This document shows positions 15,682 to 23,781 of a stretch of 42,371 bases of DNA, one piece after another. Where the stretch lies: contig JAUMVX010000021.1 in the NCBI GenBank assembly GCA_030529945.1, forward strand, positions 1-42,371. The letters are read 5' to 3'. Numbering within the stretch: the stretch's first letter is position 1; every line of letters starts with the position of its first letter. Under the pieces are notes generated by a model. The model worked only from the letters and a program-made list of their open reading frames with translations. It had not been told where the DNA came from and did not search any database. The DNA comes from Bacteroidia bacterium. Its GTDB lineage: Bacteria; Bacteroidota; Bacteroidia; Bacteroidales; UBA932. Position numbers and translations under genes: made by a program.

Positions 15682-16697
15682 TGAAAAGGATAAACATACT
15701 CTCTGCGGAACAGATTTCCATACAGAAGCCTCTGTGCGAGGACTGGATGGATGCCCCGCTGAGCTTCACGGAGAACTATGTACGCTGCACGGACCCTGAT
15801 TTCAGACAGTTCATCTTCGCAGGCGAGGCCCGCCGTATGGGCAGACTCCTGAAACGCGCTCTCGCCACCTCCCTAACGGCGCTTGCGAAGGGAGGGATGG
15901 AGCATCCCGACGCGATAATCACCGGAACCGGTTTCGGCAGCGTGGAGAACACCGAGCTTTTCCTGGACGCTATGGTGCGCGAGGGCGAAAGTCTTCTGAA
16001 GCCTACGCAGTTTATGCAGTCCACCCACAACACGACCTCTTCTCTGATAAGCATACATACAGGGTCGCACGGCTACAATTCGACCTATTCGCAGAAGCAT
16101 CTGTCCTTCGACTGCGCTCTCCACGATGCGTGGCTGCAGCTGCGTCTCGGCCGGATCCATAGCGCGCTGGTCGGCGCCCACGACGAGATGACCCCGGTGT
16201 TCCATACTTTTATGCGAAAGGCGCGTTTCCTGCCGGATTTTGACATCTGCAGCGAGGCCGCAGTGTCACTGCTCCTCTCGGACGAAGCATCTGACAAGTC
16301 CCTCTGCACCCTCGGAGGCGTATGGATGAAGAGCCGCCCATCATCTGATGAAATCCTCGCCGCGCTCCGCAGAATGCTGGAGGAGAACGGACTGGATACG
16401 GAGGATGTGGGAGCCGTGATGACGGGTATGGACGGCAGCGAGGCTGACGCAGACTATGCGTTCCTCGATCAGGCGCTCCCGGGGGCTGCGAAGCTCCGCT
16501 ACAGGCCGCTCTTCGGAGACTGTTTCTCCGCTCCGGCTCTGGGAGTCTATGCCGCGTGCCACTGCCTGTCGAGAGGGAAGATTCCTGCGGCACTGATGTT
16601 CTCAGCGGGAGATCGGAACACCTGCGGGAAGGCCATATTGGTGGTGAACATCGCGCAGAGGCGGCACTGCTCGCTGACGCTGCTCTGCGGGAATTGA
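15678..16697 (+). CDS. Chain-length-factor-like ketosynthase homologue
   Basis: A 339-residue protein of the thiolase-fold KS family, shorter than a working KS. Aligning on Gly132 before the active site and on the later LRLGRIHSALVG both put His141 (SQKHLS) where the nucleophilic Cys should be. The first histidine motif is replaced by VMTGMDGSEAD, and the second (GH) by FGDCFSAPALG, so Cys-His-His are all absent. It should therefore be a non-condensing partner of the KS just upstream. The first 30 residues are unlike KS. A non-coding gap of 86 bp follows, the largest in this operon. Confidence 0.83.
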   Translation: MMKRINILSAEQISIQKPLCEDWMDAPLSFTENYVRCTDPDFRQFIFAGEARRMGRLLKRALATSLTALAKGGMEHPDAIITGTGFGSVENTELFLDAMVREGESLLKPTQFMQSTHNTTSSLISIHTGSHGYNSTYSQKHLSFDCALHDAWLQLRLGRIHSALVGAHDEMTPVFHTFMRKARFLPDFDICSEAAVSLLLSDEASDKSLCTLGGVWMKSRPSSDEILAALRRMLEENGLDTEDVGAVMTGMDGSEADADYAFLDQALPGAAKLRYRPLFGDCFSAPALGVYAACHCLSRGKIPAALMFSAGDRNTCGKAILVVNIAQRRHCSLTLLCGN

Positions 16698-16712
16698 GAA
16701 AGATACGCTGCG

Positions 16713-16772
16713 GCAGTTCATTATGACTGCTGAGCCGGTAGAACTGATTTGACTATTGACTGCGGAGCAGTC
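16713..16772 (+). repeat. Two short hairpins in the gap inside the operon
   Basis: GCAGT/ACTGC (16713-16717 and 16726-16730) and GACTGC/GCAGTC with loop GGA (16758-16763 and 16767-16772). Because the arms share the GCAGT/ACTGC sequence, they can also pair with each other. No T-tract follows, so these are not a typical terminator; they may be an RNA-processing or stability element. Confidence 0.4.
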
Positions 16773-16783
16773 GAGTAAAGAAT

Positions 16784-17137
16784 ATGTGGAAGATAGTACC
16801 CATAGCGTTGATTCAGAGCGTGTTTCTTGCGCTCGGGCAGGTCTTTCTGAAACTGGCGCTCGCCAGGATGGGAGACTTCGTCTGGAAGTGGAAATTCTTC
16901 GCCGCCCAGCTCACGAACTGGTGGTGGCTCGGCTGCGGACTGTCATTTCTGACCGCGTCTCTGCTGTGGTTCTATATACTCAAGCATTTCCCTTTCAGCA
17001 TCGCATACCCTATGAGCTCGCTCAGTTACGTGATGGGTATGCTGGCGGCCATCTTCATTTTCGGAGAGCAGGTGCCTCTGGTACGCTGGATAGGAATATT
17101 GCTGATACTTCTGGGCTGTGTGCTGATAGCAAGATGA
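16784..17137 (+). CDS. Small four-helix membrane transporter (EamA/SMR-like)
   Basis: A 117-residue hydrophobic protein with four predicted helices (IVPIALIQSVFLALGQVFLK, WWWLGCGLSFLTASLLWFYI, SIAYPMSSLSYVMGMLAAIF, WIGILLILLGCVLIAR). This size and the GIxLILLGV-like C-terminus fit the small multidrug-resistance/ArnE-ArnF type of drug/metabolite transporters, which act as dimers. ArnE/F-like members flip undecaprenyl-linked sugars. It might flip a lipid intermediate of this pathway, but that is inference. The longer reading frame that extends upstream from 16756 belongs to a different frame and is not used here. Confidence 0.82.
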   Translation: MWKIVPIALIQSVFLALGQVFLKLALARMGDFVWKWKFFAAQLTNWWWLGCGLSFLTASLLWFYILKHFPFSIAYPMSSLSYVMGMLAAIFIFGEQVPLVRWIGILLILLGCVLIAR

Positions 17138-17787
17138 TGATTATGAGAAAATTGATGATGCTTTGCGCCTTGACGGCGGCGCTCGGGACTGCACTGCAAG
17201 TGGAAAACGCTGCGGCGGGAGGGACTGCGCTGCATGCGCAGTCCGCCACGGACAGGATGCTGAATAAGATCACTGCGGCCGCCTCGGAGATGAGGACTAT
17301 GAAATGCGATTTCGTACAGGTCCGCAGAATGTCGCTTCTCGCCGATGAGATGAAGTCCTCCGGGGTGATGTATTTCGAGAAAGACTCCAAACTCCGCTGG
17401 GAGTATGTGGAGCCGGTCGCCTATGTGATGACCATAAACGGCGGCACGGTGACCGTGGAGTCTGAAGCGGGCCGCAGCGTGAGCGACGCCTCCACAAGCC
17501 GGATCTACAAGGGCATAGCGGATCTGATAATGGGCTGTATGAGCGGGGAGAGCCTCAGGGACTCCAGAATGTTCCGGACCTCATTCACCGACCTGGGCTC
17601 TGTCTGGGTGGCTGAAATGCGGCCTGTGCGCAAGGACCTGCAGCGTATGTTCACCTCCATAGTCCTGAATTTCGACCCTTCCACCGGCCTGCTGAGGAGT
17701 ATGGTGATGAACGACCCTGCCGGCAACAGCACGGAAATAAGCGTATCGAATGTCTCTGTAAACGGCGATTATGGTATTAAGTGGTAG
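17134..17787 (+). CDS. LolA-like outer-membrane lipoprotein carrier
   Basis: About 217 residues starting at one of the closely spaced ATGs at 17134-17143, which overlap the stop of the previous gene. A signal peptide (MRKLMMLCALTAALGTAL...) leads into a LolA-like fold (MKCDFVQVRRMSLLADEM, GVMYFEKDSKLRWEYVEP, FDPSTGLLRSMVM). LolA-type proteins ferry lipidated cargo across the periplasm. In aryl-polyene clusters a LolA-like gene sits next to the MMPL exporter and is thought to carry the polyene lipid to the outer membrane. One of the four CATG sites of the window lies in its signal-peptide region (17233). Confidence 0.85.
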   Translation: MMIMRKLMMLCALTAALGTALQVENAAAGGTALHAQSATDRMLNKITAAASEMRTMKCDFVQVRRMSLLADEMKSSGVMYFEKDSKLRWEYVEPVAYVMTINGGTVTVESEAGRSVSDASTSRIYKGIADLIMGCMSGESLRDSRMFRTSFTDLGSVWVAEMRPVRKDLQRMFTSIVLNFDPSTGLLRSMVMNDPAGNSTEISVSNVSVNGDYGIKW

Positions 17788-18181
17788 TTTCTTCACCGTC
17801 CTTTCCTCGGATGTCGAGGACGGGACCGGAACCTATGGTCTCAGACTGAATCCGGAGCATTTCATCTTCCGCTGCCATTTCCCGGAACAGCCCATAGTTC
17901 CGGGCGTCTGCATAGTGCAGATGCTCTCGGAGCTGCTTTCCGCCTATGCCGGCAGACCTCTCTATGTAAAGGAGATGCGCCGTGTGAAATTCGTGCGTCC
18001 CGTCTATCCCGGTGTCACCCCGGAGCTTCTCTACAGGGTCGTTTCCTATAAGGACTATGGCGAGGCAGTCTGCGTCAGCGCGGTGCTCACGCCTCTGGAG
18101 GATGAACACGATGTACTCTGCAAACTCTCACTCACGCTCGTGAGCGAAGCTTTCAGAAAAGACCTATGGAATTCTGCGTAA
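17771..18181 (+). CDS. Second hotdog dehydratase (FabZ/ApeI-like)
   Basis: A 136-residue protein overlapping the LolA-like gene by 17 bp. The motif HFIFRCHFPEQPIVPGVCIV contains the classical H-F-P-x-x-P-x-x-P-G dehydratase signature, followed by QMLSELL with the catalytic acid. It should dehydrate 3-hydroxyacyl-ACP. Aryl-polyene pathways use two dehydratases of unlike type, which matches this one and the protein at 11515. Confidence 0.85.
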   Translation: MVLSGSFFTVLSSDVEDGTGTYGLRLNPEHFIFRCHFPEQPIVPGVCIVQMLSELLSAYAGRPLYVKEMRRVKFVRPVYPGVTPELLYRVVSYKDYGEAVCVSAVLTPLEDEHDVLCKLSLTLVSEAFRKDLWNSA

Positions 18182-18885
18182 TAATTCCCACATATAACAA
18201 TCCCGGGACTCTCCGCGACGTGGTGGAGAGGACTCTGGAGCAGTGCAGCGACGTGATAGTGGTGGACGACGGCAGTTCCGTCCCCGCCGCAAGCCTGCTT
18301 CAGGGCGTTCCCGTGGAGGTGATTCCGCACAGCCGCAACCTCGGCAAGGGAGCCGCGCTGCGCACCGGTTTCGAAAGAGCCCGCAGCGAAGGCTATACGC
18401 ACTGCGTCACCATAGACGCCGATTCCCAGCACTTCCCGGAAGACATCCCCGTGCTCTGCACCCTCTCGCGCGAGCATCCCGAAGCCTTCATAATAGGCAG
18501 CCGCAGCCTCGCTGCGGACAATATGCCCCGCGGCAACACCTTTGCGAACCGATTCTCGAATTTCTGGTTCCGTCTCCAGACAGGCGGGAGCCTTCCCGAC
18601 ACCCAGTCCGGTTTCCGTGTCTATCCGCTGCACAGGATTTTCGGCCTGAGGCATATCACGGCACGCTATGAAGCCGAGCTCGAGCTTCTGGTATATGCCG
18701 CGTGGCACGGAGTGGAGCTGATTCCCGCGGACATCAGGGTCTGCTACCCCGAAGACAGGGTCTCCCACTTCCGTCCCTTCGCCGACTTTATGCGCATAAG
18801 CGCCCTTAACACAGCGCTCTGCTTCGGGGCGCTCTTCTACGGCCTGCCGCTTGCGGCATATAGAAAACTGAAGAAGAATGGTTAG
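18166..18885 (+). CDS. Family 2 glycosyltransferase (dolichyl-phosphate-mannose-synthase-like)
   Basis: A 239-residue GT-A enzyme. It begins CVIIPTYNNPGTLRDVVERT, with the nucleotide-binding VVDDGSS and the metal-binding DAD in TIDADSQHFPED. The NLGKGAALRTGFERAR segment is typical for DPM1-like enzymes, which use a lipid phosphate or sugar nucleotide. It lacks C-terminal membrane helices. Such an enzyme recurs in aryl-polyene operons and probably glycosylates the product or its lipid anchor. The start overlaps the dehydratase by 16 bp and its end overlaps the exporter by 8 bp. Confidence 0.9.
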   Translation: MEFCVIIPTYNNPGTLRDVVERTLEQCSDVIVVDDGSSVPAASLLQGVPVEVIPHSRNLGKGAALRTGFERARSEGYTHCVTIDADSQHFPEDIPVLCTLSREHPEAFIIGSRSLAADNMPRGNTFANRFSNFWFRLQTGGSLPDTQSGFRVYPLHRIFGLRHITARYEAELELLVYAAWHGVELIPADIRVCYPEDRVSHFRPFADFMRISALNTALCFGALFYGLPLAAYRKLKKNG

Positions 18886-21800
18886 GTTTTTCCTTGCGCT
18901 ATATGACTTCCTCTCGAAACGGAAGGGCCTGACGCTCACGGTGCTCGCAGCGACGGTGGTCCTCTGCCTGTGGTCGCTCTGCACTCTGCATTACGAGGAG
19001 GACATCTCCGAATTCCTGCCCATAGACAAGCGCAACAGCGATGAAGTGGAGTTTTTCGCACAGCTGAACGAACAGAGCCGCATCGCGGTGATTTTCCGCT
19101 ATGACAGCAGCGCGGTGGCAGGAAGCGGTGTGCAAGACCTTGAGGCAGAGCGTTCCGGAATCGGAGTGCAAGACCTCGACCCCGAATATGGCTCCGGAGC
19201 CGGAAGCTCCGAGCAGGCCCTTGTCGCGGCGATGGACTGCTTTGAGGAGCTCTGGTACGAGACTGACTCCCTTATGAGCGTTCCCGATATGAGCGCGACC
19301 GTGGATGAGTCCTCCGCCCTCGAACTCATAGCGCAGGTGCAGACCCGCTACCCGAGTTTCCTCCGCGAGCAGGACTACGCGAGAATGGACTCGCTGCTCG
19401 CCCTTCCCGGCTATGTGCGGCAGCAGCTCGAAGCGGACAGACGCCTTCTTTCCCTGCCGCAGGGGACCTTCCTCGCGACCACTATGCCTTACGACCCGCT
19501 CCACCTTTTCACCCCGGTGCTCAGCCGCCTCGCACAGGCGGGCGGCAATACCGGCTACCGCATAGTGGACGGCCATCTTCTGCACTGCGAGAAGCCCGTC
19601 GGACTGATATTCTTCGACTCCCCGCACGGCGAGAGCGAGTCGATGCAGAACGAGCAGCTTTCCGAGATGCTCGCGCAAGTGGGTGAGCAGCTCGAGCAGC
19701 GCTGCCCCGGCATCAGCGTTTCCGCCGTGGGGTCGCCTCTTATCGCGGCGACCAATGCCCACCGCATCAAGGTGGACAGCATCTGGGCCGTCGTCCTCGC
19801 GGTGGTCGGCATTCTGCTGGTTCTGGGCCTGTCGTTCCGGAACTGGAAATACATACTCTGGATAGCCCTTTCCCTCATCTTCGCGGGCATATTCTCTCTG
19901 GGCCTCATAGGACTTTTCAAAGACAGCATCTCCATAATAGTGCTGGGGCTGGGCTCCATAATAGTGGGCATAGCGGCGAACTACCCCCTTCATTTTATGC
20001 ACTATCTGCGCGACACGCGGGACAACCGCCTCACGCTCAGGGATATGGTTTCTCCGCTTCTGACCGGAAACATCACCACCGTCAGCGCTTTCCTCTGCCT
20101 TATCTTTCTGAAGGCAAAGGCAATGCACGATCTGGCCCTATTCGGCTCCTTTATGCTTGTGGGTACCATTCTTTTCGTGCTGATCATTATGCCGCTTTTC
20201 GCGAGTCCCGTGAAGACCTCAGTGGGAGAGAAGAACCGCCTGAAAGCCGGAAGGCCTCCTCGGCGGCGGGGGCCTCTGCGCCGCGCCGCGCCTTGGGCCA
20301 TCGTGGCTGTGACCATAGGCATCCTCATCAGCGGCGAGGGAGGGGAGTCTTTCGATACCGACCTTCACCACATAAATTATATGACCCCTCAGCAGCAGGC
20401 CGACCTGGACCTGCTCGCGGGAAGCCTGGAACAGATGGGATCCGCCTCGGTAGTGGCTTCGCTACTGCCCGGGGACGAGGAGAGGGCAGCATTGGACGGC
20501 CGATGGCCGGCCTTCTGGAAAGAACACGCCTCGAGCATCACGCAGCTGGAGGAATGCGCACAGTCCCTGGGCTTCTCGCAGAACGCTTTCGCCCCGTTCC
20601 TGGAGTCGGTGCGCGAAACGCCCGAGCTGCTCACCCGGGAGGACTTCGCCTCCGCCGATATGGGGAAGGTGGTCACTTCGCTCGTGACTTCGCTCTCGCA
20701 GGACTTCGATATGGTGCTCGCGATGTGCTCGCTCGCGGTCTTCTTCTTCCTCTGGCTCTCCTTCGGGAGTCTGGAGCTTGCGCTGCTCTCGTTCCTGCCG
20801 CTGATGGTAGGCTGGATATGGATTCTGGGCATAATGAATCTGCTCGGGCTCCAGTTCAATATCGTGAGCATCGTGCTCGCGACTTTCATCTTCGGCCAGG
20901 GTGACGACTACACCATATACATAACGGAGGGGCTGATGAAGGAGTACGCCAGCGGAAAACGCTCCCTGTCGGACAGAAGCGAGAGTGTGCTGATCTCCGC
21001 GATACTGATGTTCATAGGCATAGGCACTCTGATCATATCGGGACATCCGGCTATGCGTTCGCTCGCGGAAATCACCATCCTCGGTATGTTCGTGGTGGTG
21101 GTGATGGCCTGCTTCCTGCCGGAGTGGATTTTCCGCTATCTGACGCTCAAGCACGGAAAACGGCCGCGGCAGATGCCCGTGACGCTGCTGCGATGGCTGC
21201 GAAGCGTTTTCGCGTTCTCGTTCTTCCTGCTCGTGACGATAATCGTCTCGCCGCTCGCTATGCTCGTCTTCGCGCTCGGACCGAAACGCAAATGGAAAGA
21301 AAAATGGCTTCACAGGGTGCTCTGCGGCTTCTCGCGTTTCGTGATACGCAGGGTGCCGGGGACTGAGTTCGAGCTGCGCAACGACGGCGGCGAGGATTTC
21401 AGCCGTCCGGCCGTCATAATCAGCAACCACCAGTCGCATCTGGACATTATGTGTCTGCTGATGCTCACGCCGAAGATGGTGCTGGTGACTAACAAGTGGG
21501 TGTGGAACAACCCTCTGTACTCCGCCCTTATCCACCGCGCCGAGTTCGTGCCGGCGGACGACGGGATGGAGGAGGCTCTGCCGAAACTGCGCGAACTTGC
21601 CTCCAGAGGCTATTCCATAATGATATTCCCGGAAGGGAGCCGCTCGGAGGACTGCAGCATAGGGAGGTTCCATCGCGGCGCATTCCACGTGGCGGAGGAG
21701 CTCGGGCTTGACATACTTCCGGTATTCCTGCACGGTGTCGGCCACGTGCTGCCGAAGAGTGACTTTATGCTCCGTCCGGGGAAAATCTATGTGGAGGTGG

Positions 21801-22282
21801 GGCGTAGAGTAAGTCCCGCAGACACCCGTTACGGAAGCACTTCCCGCGAGCGGACCTCCGGTTTCCGGAAATACTACAGGGAACACTACGCGCAGATCCG
21901 CCGCGAAAGGGAGAATGCGGATTATTGGCTTCCGTTCGTCAGAAGTCAGTATCTCTATAAGGGGAGCGAGGTGGAGAACAGGGCGAAACGCGCCCTTTCC
22001 GACCGGGAAAAGCTCCGCAGGGCAGTGGACGGCCTGCCGTCAGGCTGCACGGCCGTCGTTATGGACGGCAGCTCCCAGGGTGAAACGGCCTTCCTTATGG
22101 CCCTCACGCATCCGGACACCGAGGTGTTCGCATATGAGCGGGACACCGAGCTGCACGAGATAGCGGCCGCCTGCGCGAATGCCCCGGCCAACCTTCATTT
22201 CCTTCAGGGAAGCTCGGAGGAAGACCCGCAAGCTCTCTGGAGCGGGTATTACAGTGTAATTCATCTTCAGGAGGGCTTATGA
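18878..22282 (+). CDS. MMPL/RND-type exporter fused to PlsC acyltransferase and a Rossmann-like tail
   Basis: A 1134-residue fusion. Residues 1-~800 form an MMPL exporter: one N-terminal helix, a large periplasmic domain (~35-305), a bundle of helices, a second periplasmic domain (~465-595) and a second bundle with QGDDYTIYIT. Residues ~830-1010 are a PlsC-like acyltransferase with NHQSHLD (~850) and FPEGSRS (~917). The last ~80 residues (VVMDGSSQGETAFLMAL, then TEVFAYERD) resemble the start of a SAM-methyltransferase Rossmann fold but stop short of a full domain. The exporter should extrude the polyene lipid; the PlsC part would acylate a glycerol- or sugar-type acceptor on the cytoplasmic side. 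ATGA overlap with the next gene. Confidence 0.9.
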   Translation: MVRFFLALYDFLSKRKGLTLTVLAATVVLCLWSLCTLHYEEDISEFLPIDKRNSDEVEFFAQLNEQSRIAVIFRYDSSAVAGSGVQDLEAERSGIGVQDLDPEYGSGAGSSEQALVAAMDCFEELWYETDSLMSVPDMSATVDESSALELIAQVQTRYPSFLREQDYARMDSLLALPGYVRQQLEADRRLLSLPQGTFLATTMPYDPLHLFTPVLSRLAQAGGNTGYRIVDGHLLHCEKPVGLIFFDSPHGESESMQNEQLSEMLAQVGEQLEQRCPGISVSAVGSPLIAATNAHRIKVDSIWAVVLAVVGILLVLGLSFRNWKYILWIALSLIFAGIFSLGLIGLFKDSISIIVLGLGSIIVGIAANYPLHFMHYLRDTRDNRLTLRDMVSPLLTGNITTVSAFLCLIFLKAKAMHDLALFGSFMLVGTILFVLIIMPLFASPVKTSVGEKNRLKAGRPPRRRGPLRRAAPWAIVAVTIGILISGEGGESFDTDLHHINYMTPQQQADLDLLAGSLEQMGSASVVASLLPGDEERAALDGRWPAFWKEHASSITQLEECAQSLGFSQNAFAPFLESVRETPELLTREDFASADMGKVVTSLVTSLSQDFDMVLAMCSLAVFFFLWLSFGSLELALLSFLPLMVGWIWILGIMNLLGLQFNIVSIVLATFIFGQGDDYTIYITEGLMKEYASGKRSLSDRSESVLISAILMFIGIGTLIISGHPAMRSLAEITILGMFVVVVMACFLPEWIFRYLTLKHGKRPRQMPVTLLRWLRSVFAFSFFLLVTIIVSPLAMLVFALGPKRKWKEKWLHRVLCGFSRFVIRRVPGTEFELRNDGGEDFSRPAVIISNHQSHLDIMCLLMLTPKMVLVTNKWVWNNPLYSALIHRAEFVPADDGMEEALPKLRELASRGYSIMIFPEGSRSEDCSIGRFHRGAFHVAEELGLDILPVFLHGVGHVLPKSDFMLRPGKIYVEVGRRVSPADTRYGSTSRERTSGFRKYYREHYAQIRRERENADYWLPFVRSQYLYKGSEVENRAKRALSDREKLRRAVDGLPSGCTAVVMDGSSQGETAFLMALTHPDTEVFAYERDTELHEIAAACANAPANLHFLQGSSEEDPQALWSGYYSVIHLQEGL

Positions 22283-23781
22283 ACAGGGAGAACGGTAGGG
22301 ACTGCATCGTCATAGGCGGCGGTATGGGAGGACTCTTCACGGGGGCGCTGCTCGCCGTGCGCGGACATAAAGTGACGGTGCTCGAAAAGAACGCCTCCAT
22401 CGGCGGAGGCCTGCAATGCTTCGTGCGCGGCGGCGAGAAATACGAGACCGGGATGCACGTGGCCGGAGGCTTCGGCAGCGGAGCGGTCCTCGACCGTCTG
22501 TGCCGTTATCTCGGACTGCGCCCGCAGGTCGCGTCCAATGACGCCCTCGCCACCGTGCATTTCCTGTCCGATTCTTCCCGTTATGAATTGCCTTGCGGCC
22601 GCGAGGCCCTCACGGACTATCTGATTTCGGTCTTTCCCACCGAGAGGGAGGGGGTCATTTCGTATATGGATGCCCTGTACAGGCTTTCGAGGGAGGAGAG
22701 CCTTTTCTATATGCAGACCGGCGGCGGCACGGAAGATGCCGGGGAGCATTCCGAGGAATTCCTCGGCGGAGCTTCGCGCTTCATCGCCGGAAAAGTCGCT
22801 GACCCGCGCCTTCGCTCCCTTCTGGCTTTTCTTGCCCCTATGTACGCCGGAGTCGAGGACAAGACTCCGGCATACCTTCACATAATGGCCTCCGTGCTTT
22901 TCATCGAGCAGTCCTGCCGTTTCACAGGCGGGAGCGACTCCCTCGCGGAAGGCCTGGCGGACATCATTCGCTCCAGGGGAGGAGAAGTGCTCACCGGAGC
23001 TGAGGTTACCGGGATACAGGTGGAGGAGCGCAGGGTGACCGCTGTGCGCACAGGCGACGGAAGGACCTTTTCCGCCTCCAGCTATGTGTCGGACATACAC
23101 CCTCTCGCGCTTATGCGCAGCCTTCCGGAAGGGACTTTCCCCCGCGGCTACGCCACTCGCCTGAAAGAGATTCCGCTGTCCTCCTCCGCCTTCAAGGTCT
23201 ATCTGCGTCCCGCTCCCGGCACGGTTCCCTTCACAGCACATCCGGTATTTGTCTATAGCGATTACGACTCCGTATGGAAGATGGCCCGGACTTCGGGCTG
23301 GCCCCACGGAGTGACGGTGTTTATGACACCCGCCTCGGACGGGAGCGCCTCGCATCTTACCCTGCTGAGTCCTATGGATTTCGGACAGGTCGAGCCTTGG
23401 GCCTCCGCAGGCCCTTTCAGACGGGGGGCCGGTTACGCCGAATGGAAGCGGGACAGGATGCGGGAGCTTTGCTCCCTGGCCTCGGCGGTGATGCCGCAGG
23501 TTTTCGCAAACGGCTCTGTGACGGAGCGTTTCGCGGCCTCGCCCCTGACTTTTCGCGACTGGTACGGCACTCCGCGCGGTTCCATCTATGGTTATGCGAA
23601 AGATTTTAACTATCTTGCGCTCTCACGCCTTTCAGTACGCACCAAGGTATCGAATCTGTTCCTCACGGGGCAGAATGTGAATATGCACGGTATAGGGGGA
23701 GTCCCGATGACCGCCATAGAGACGGCGGAGGCCGTGGAGGGAAGCGATGAATTGAGAAATGAAATAGCTAAGATATTATGA
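22279..23781 (+). CDS. FAD-dependent oxidoreductase, phytoene-desaturase (CrtI) family
   Basis: A 500-residue flavoprotein with the N-terminal dinucleotide motif IVIGGGMGGLFTGALLA and VLEKNASIGGG, followed by the C-terminal NLFLTGQNVNMHGIGGVPM, which completes the FAD site of the CrtI/amine-oxidase-like family. Members desaturate, isomerise or oxidise polyene and carotenoid-like chains. Here it probably acts on the polyene chain or its head group; the exact reaction is not clear. It directly precedes the radical SAM gene with an ATGA overlap, so the two are likely expressed together. Confidence 0.88.
   Translation: MNRENGRDCIVIGGGMGGLFTGALLAVRGHKVTVLEKNASIGGGLQCFVRGGEKYETGMHVAGGFGSGAVLDRLCRYLGLRPQVASNDALATVHFLSDSSRYELPCGREALTDYLISVFPTEREGVISYMDALYRLSREESLFYMQTGGGTEDAGEHSEEFLGGASRFIAGKVADPRLRSLLAFLAPMYAGVEDKTPAYLHIMASVLFIEQSCRFTGGSDSLAEGLADIIRSRGGEVLTGAEVTGIQVEERRVTAVRTGDGRTFSASSYVSDIHPLALMRSLPEGTFPRGYATRLKEIPLSSSAFKVYLRPAPGTVPFTAHPVFVYSDYDSVWKMARTSGWPHGVTVFMTPASDGSASHLTLLSPMDFGQVEPWASAGPFRRGAGYAEWKRDRMRELCSLASAVMPQVFANGSVTERFAASPLTFRDWYGTPRGSIYGYAKDFNYLALSRLSVRTKVSNLFLTGQNVNMHGIGGVPMTAIETAEAVEGSDELRNEIAKIL

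Noticed and set aside
16756-17787. Single 343-codon gene covering the transporter and LolA-like region
   Set aside because: The N-terminal 126 codons are out of frame with the four-helix transporter and have no homology; the LolA-like protein starts at 17134-17143 with a signal peptide.
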